Assembly (NCBI GenBank): GCA_003118195.1
Contig: BEXV01002038.1
Location: 34,707-65,758, forward strand
Length of the DNA stretch: 31,052 bases
Direction: 5' to 3'
Source of the DNA: Hemicentrotus pulcherrimus
Taxonomy: Eukaryota; Echinodermata; Echinoidea; Camarodonta; Strongylocentrotidae
The notes under the pieces are model-generated. The model saw only the letters and a program-made list of their open reading frames with translations. It ran no database searches and was not told the origin of the DNA. This document shows positions 30,037-31,052 of this stretch, one piece after another. Position 1 is the stretch's first letter, and each line of letters starts with the position of its first letter. A program made the translations under genes and the position numbers.

Positions 30037-30699
30037 ATGACTAATTAAAAAAGGGAAAGAAAATGACTTATAATGATTTATGTACACTTGAAAGCGAAAT
30101 CAAATATTGCGATATACCTGCATACATTTTGTAAAACATAAAATCATTAAATGTATAATTTCAATAGACAGAAGCGGTCTTCATGCTGAAAATGTTGCAT
30201 GAATATTTCATATGAAAAATCGCACATGCAGTGCGCCCCTTAATATTGATATACCTTCCCTGCTTTCTTTACCATGCATGATGTGTAAATGTAAACCTGA
30301 GATATGACATGGTTAGATGATGCTCCGAACTCCATGTACATACTCTGTTATAGGGATGCATGAAAGAAAAGTAGGATGAACCCAGCCTCAACCCAGCTCA
30401 TCAAATCCAGCGACATAACTTAGGCATCGCGACACTTAACTAGATAGAACAGGTGAAAAATGATTCATTTCGACAGCCGAAAGGGAGCTCGGACAGAGTT
30501 ATGAAAGCATATTGCATTATTTTATATCCAGTTGTTGTTCGCTTATTGAAAAGAAATGTGTCATTTTCGGAATGTGTGGTTATGAGAGGGAATGTAACTA
30601 TACACAGCTGGTATTTATGTCATGTGTGTTAGTATGTATTTTATGGGGAACGATTACACAATGGAAGTAGTATTACAACAATTTATAAAAGAATAGAAC
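30037..30699. other. AT-rich non-coding stretch
   Basis: Presumed intron of the minus-strand gene at the right edge. No gene or known repeat recognised. Confidence 0.4.
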
Positions 30700-30830
30700 A
30701 AAATAATACAATATACTACTATTAATGCTGCTGCCACTGCTACTACTGCTACTTCTTCTCCTAACAATAATATTACCAATAATACTTATTATAATGATTC
30801 AGACTCTATTATTATTGTACATTATAATCA
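30700..30830. repeat. Imperfect triplet repeats (CTA/CTG/CTT/AAT)n
   Basis: Degenerate triplet runs. A Leu-rich plus-strand reading is a repeat artefact. Confidence 0.85.
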
Positions 30831-30894
30831 TATAGACATGGTGACATAGCGTTGTATTGTCAAAATTGGTTAAATTTTGGGGTGTCTAACTAAC

Positions 30895-30971
30895 CTCATC
30901 AGATGACATTTCACTCCTGCTCTCTAGATCTGGTCCGATGAGAACTTCTTCTCCTGATTCATACGTACCTC
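30895..30971 (-). CDS. Internal exon of an unidentified gene, 77 bp
   Basis: On the minus strand the acceptor region TATTAATCACAATTTCAG (with a TTAAT branch-like word) and the donor GAG/GTTAGT bound 77 bases. Two frames are closed by stops. The third is open throughout (GA, then 25 codons G-T-Y-E-S-G-E-E-V-L-I-G-P-D-L-E, ending E-M-S-S-D-E). It is entered in phase 1 and left in phase 0. The peptide is acidic and serine-rich, like an intracellular linker. Less AT-rich codons than the surroundings and the consensus donor at 31052 upstream support a real exon. Product not recognised. The gene comes from beyond the right edge and runs leftward. Confidence 0.55.
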
Positions 30972-31043
30972 CTGAAATTGTGATTAATATCAACTTTTAA
31001 TAAAGCACTATTGGTCATTTAAAGCCCCACTGCACTACTTATA

Positions 31044-31052
31044 GCTACTTAC
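31044..31052 (-). other. Splice donor GTAAGTAGC at window edge
   Basis: The last nine bases read GTAAGTAGC on the minus strand, an ideal 5' splice site. The intron to the acceptor at 30972 would be 81 bases, near the lower size limit for animals. The exon it would end lies just outside the window. Confidence 0.45.

Noticed and set aside
30705..30790. Leu-rich plus-strand frame resembling a signal peptide
   Set aside because: Encoded by degenerate CTA/CTG/CTT triplet repeats.
1..31052. CRISPR array, bacterial operon or prophage
   Set aside because: Repeats are microsatellites, tandem duplications or MITEs, exons are short with GT-AG borders and there are no ribosome-binding sites, so the DNA is eukaryotic.

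Overview
The window is AT-rich eukaryotic nuclear DNA with long gene-poor stretches, many microsatellites (six GA/CT clusters, AAT/TGA/CTA triplets, poly-A and poly-G runs), degenerate transposon pieces and only short exons with GT-AG borders. No bacterial operons, CRISPR arrays or complete RNA genes are visible. The repeat style (Tc1/mariner-type MITE with CAGTCAAACCTG ends, retroposon tails of the GCGCCTTGAGCA and GCGCTACATAAAT kind, TTTCATTTCATTTCAT tails) together with TNF-receptor and Ig-type exons suggests a marine invertebrate, most plausibly a deuterostome such as an echinoderm. That assignment is inference.

Layout. 0-3.2 kb: a 76-bp tandem repeat, then three plus-strand exon candidates (1479-1557, 1690-1787, 2060-2329). 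In order they encode the first half of an Ig fold, a degenerate second half, and a transmembrane helix with a charged tail and an AATAAA. They may be the 3' end of an Ig-family receptor gene or its relic. 3.7-6.1 kb: an E2F-like site next to a perfect RFX X-box, a second near-perfect X-box, triplet repeats and a Cys-rich minus-strand exon candidate. 6.3-14.1 kb: mostly non-coding, with retroposon tails, a reverse-transcriptase relic (VPQGCILGPFLF), an A-rich tract, a TA-flanked MITE, a dispersed repeat and a large inverted repeat. 16.5-17.6 kb: long GA arrays.

20.3-21.5 kb holds the best-supported gene. It is the first coding exon, on the minus strand, of a secreted or type I membrane protein with one TNF-receptor-type cysteine module. 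The six-cysteine spacing is identical to that of Fn14 (TNFRSF12A). The exon has a signal peptide, a good Kozak context and a phase-1 GTAAGT donor. Its 5' flank carries a small uORF, a kappaB-like site, an AGTTCC minisatellite and a distal TATAAAAG. No convincing transmembrane or TRAF-binding exon of this gene was found downstream.

23.6-27.8 kb: two site-rich, less AT-rich blocks that look like cis-regulatory modules, an orphan reading frame at 25.9-26.05 kb, two identical GTCACGTGAC palindromes and a pair of abutting hairpins. 28-31 kb: at the right edge a 77-bp minus-strand exon (30895-30971) is bounded by good splice sites, and a consensus donor is the last thing in the window. Two weaker exon candidates lie downstream of it. 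That gene runs leftward toward the TNF-receptor gene and its product is not recognised.
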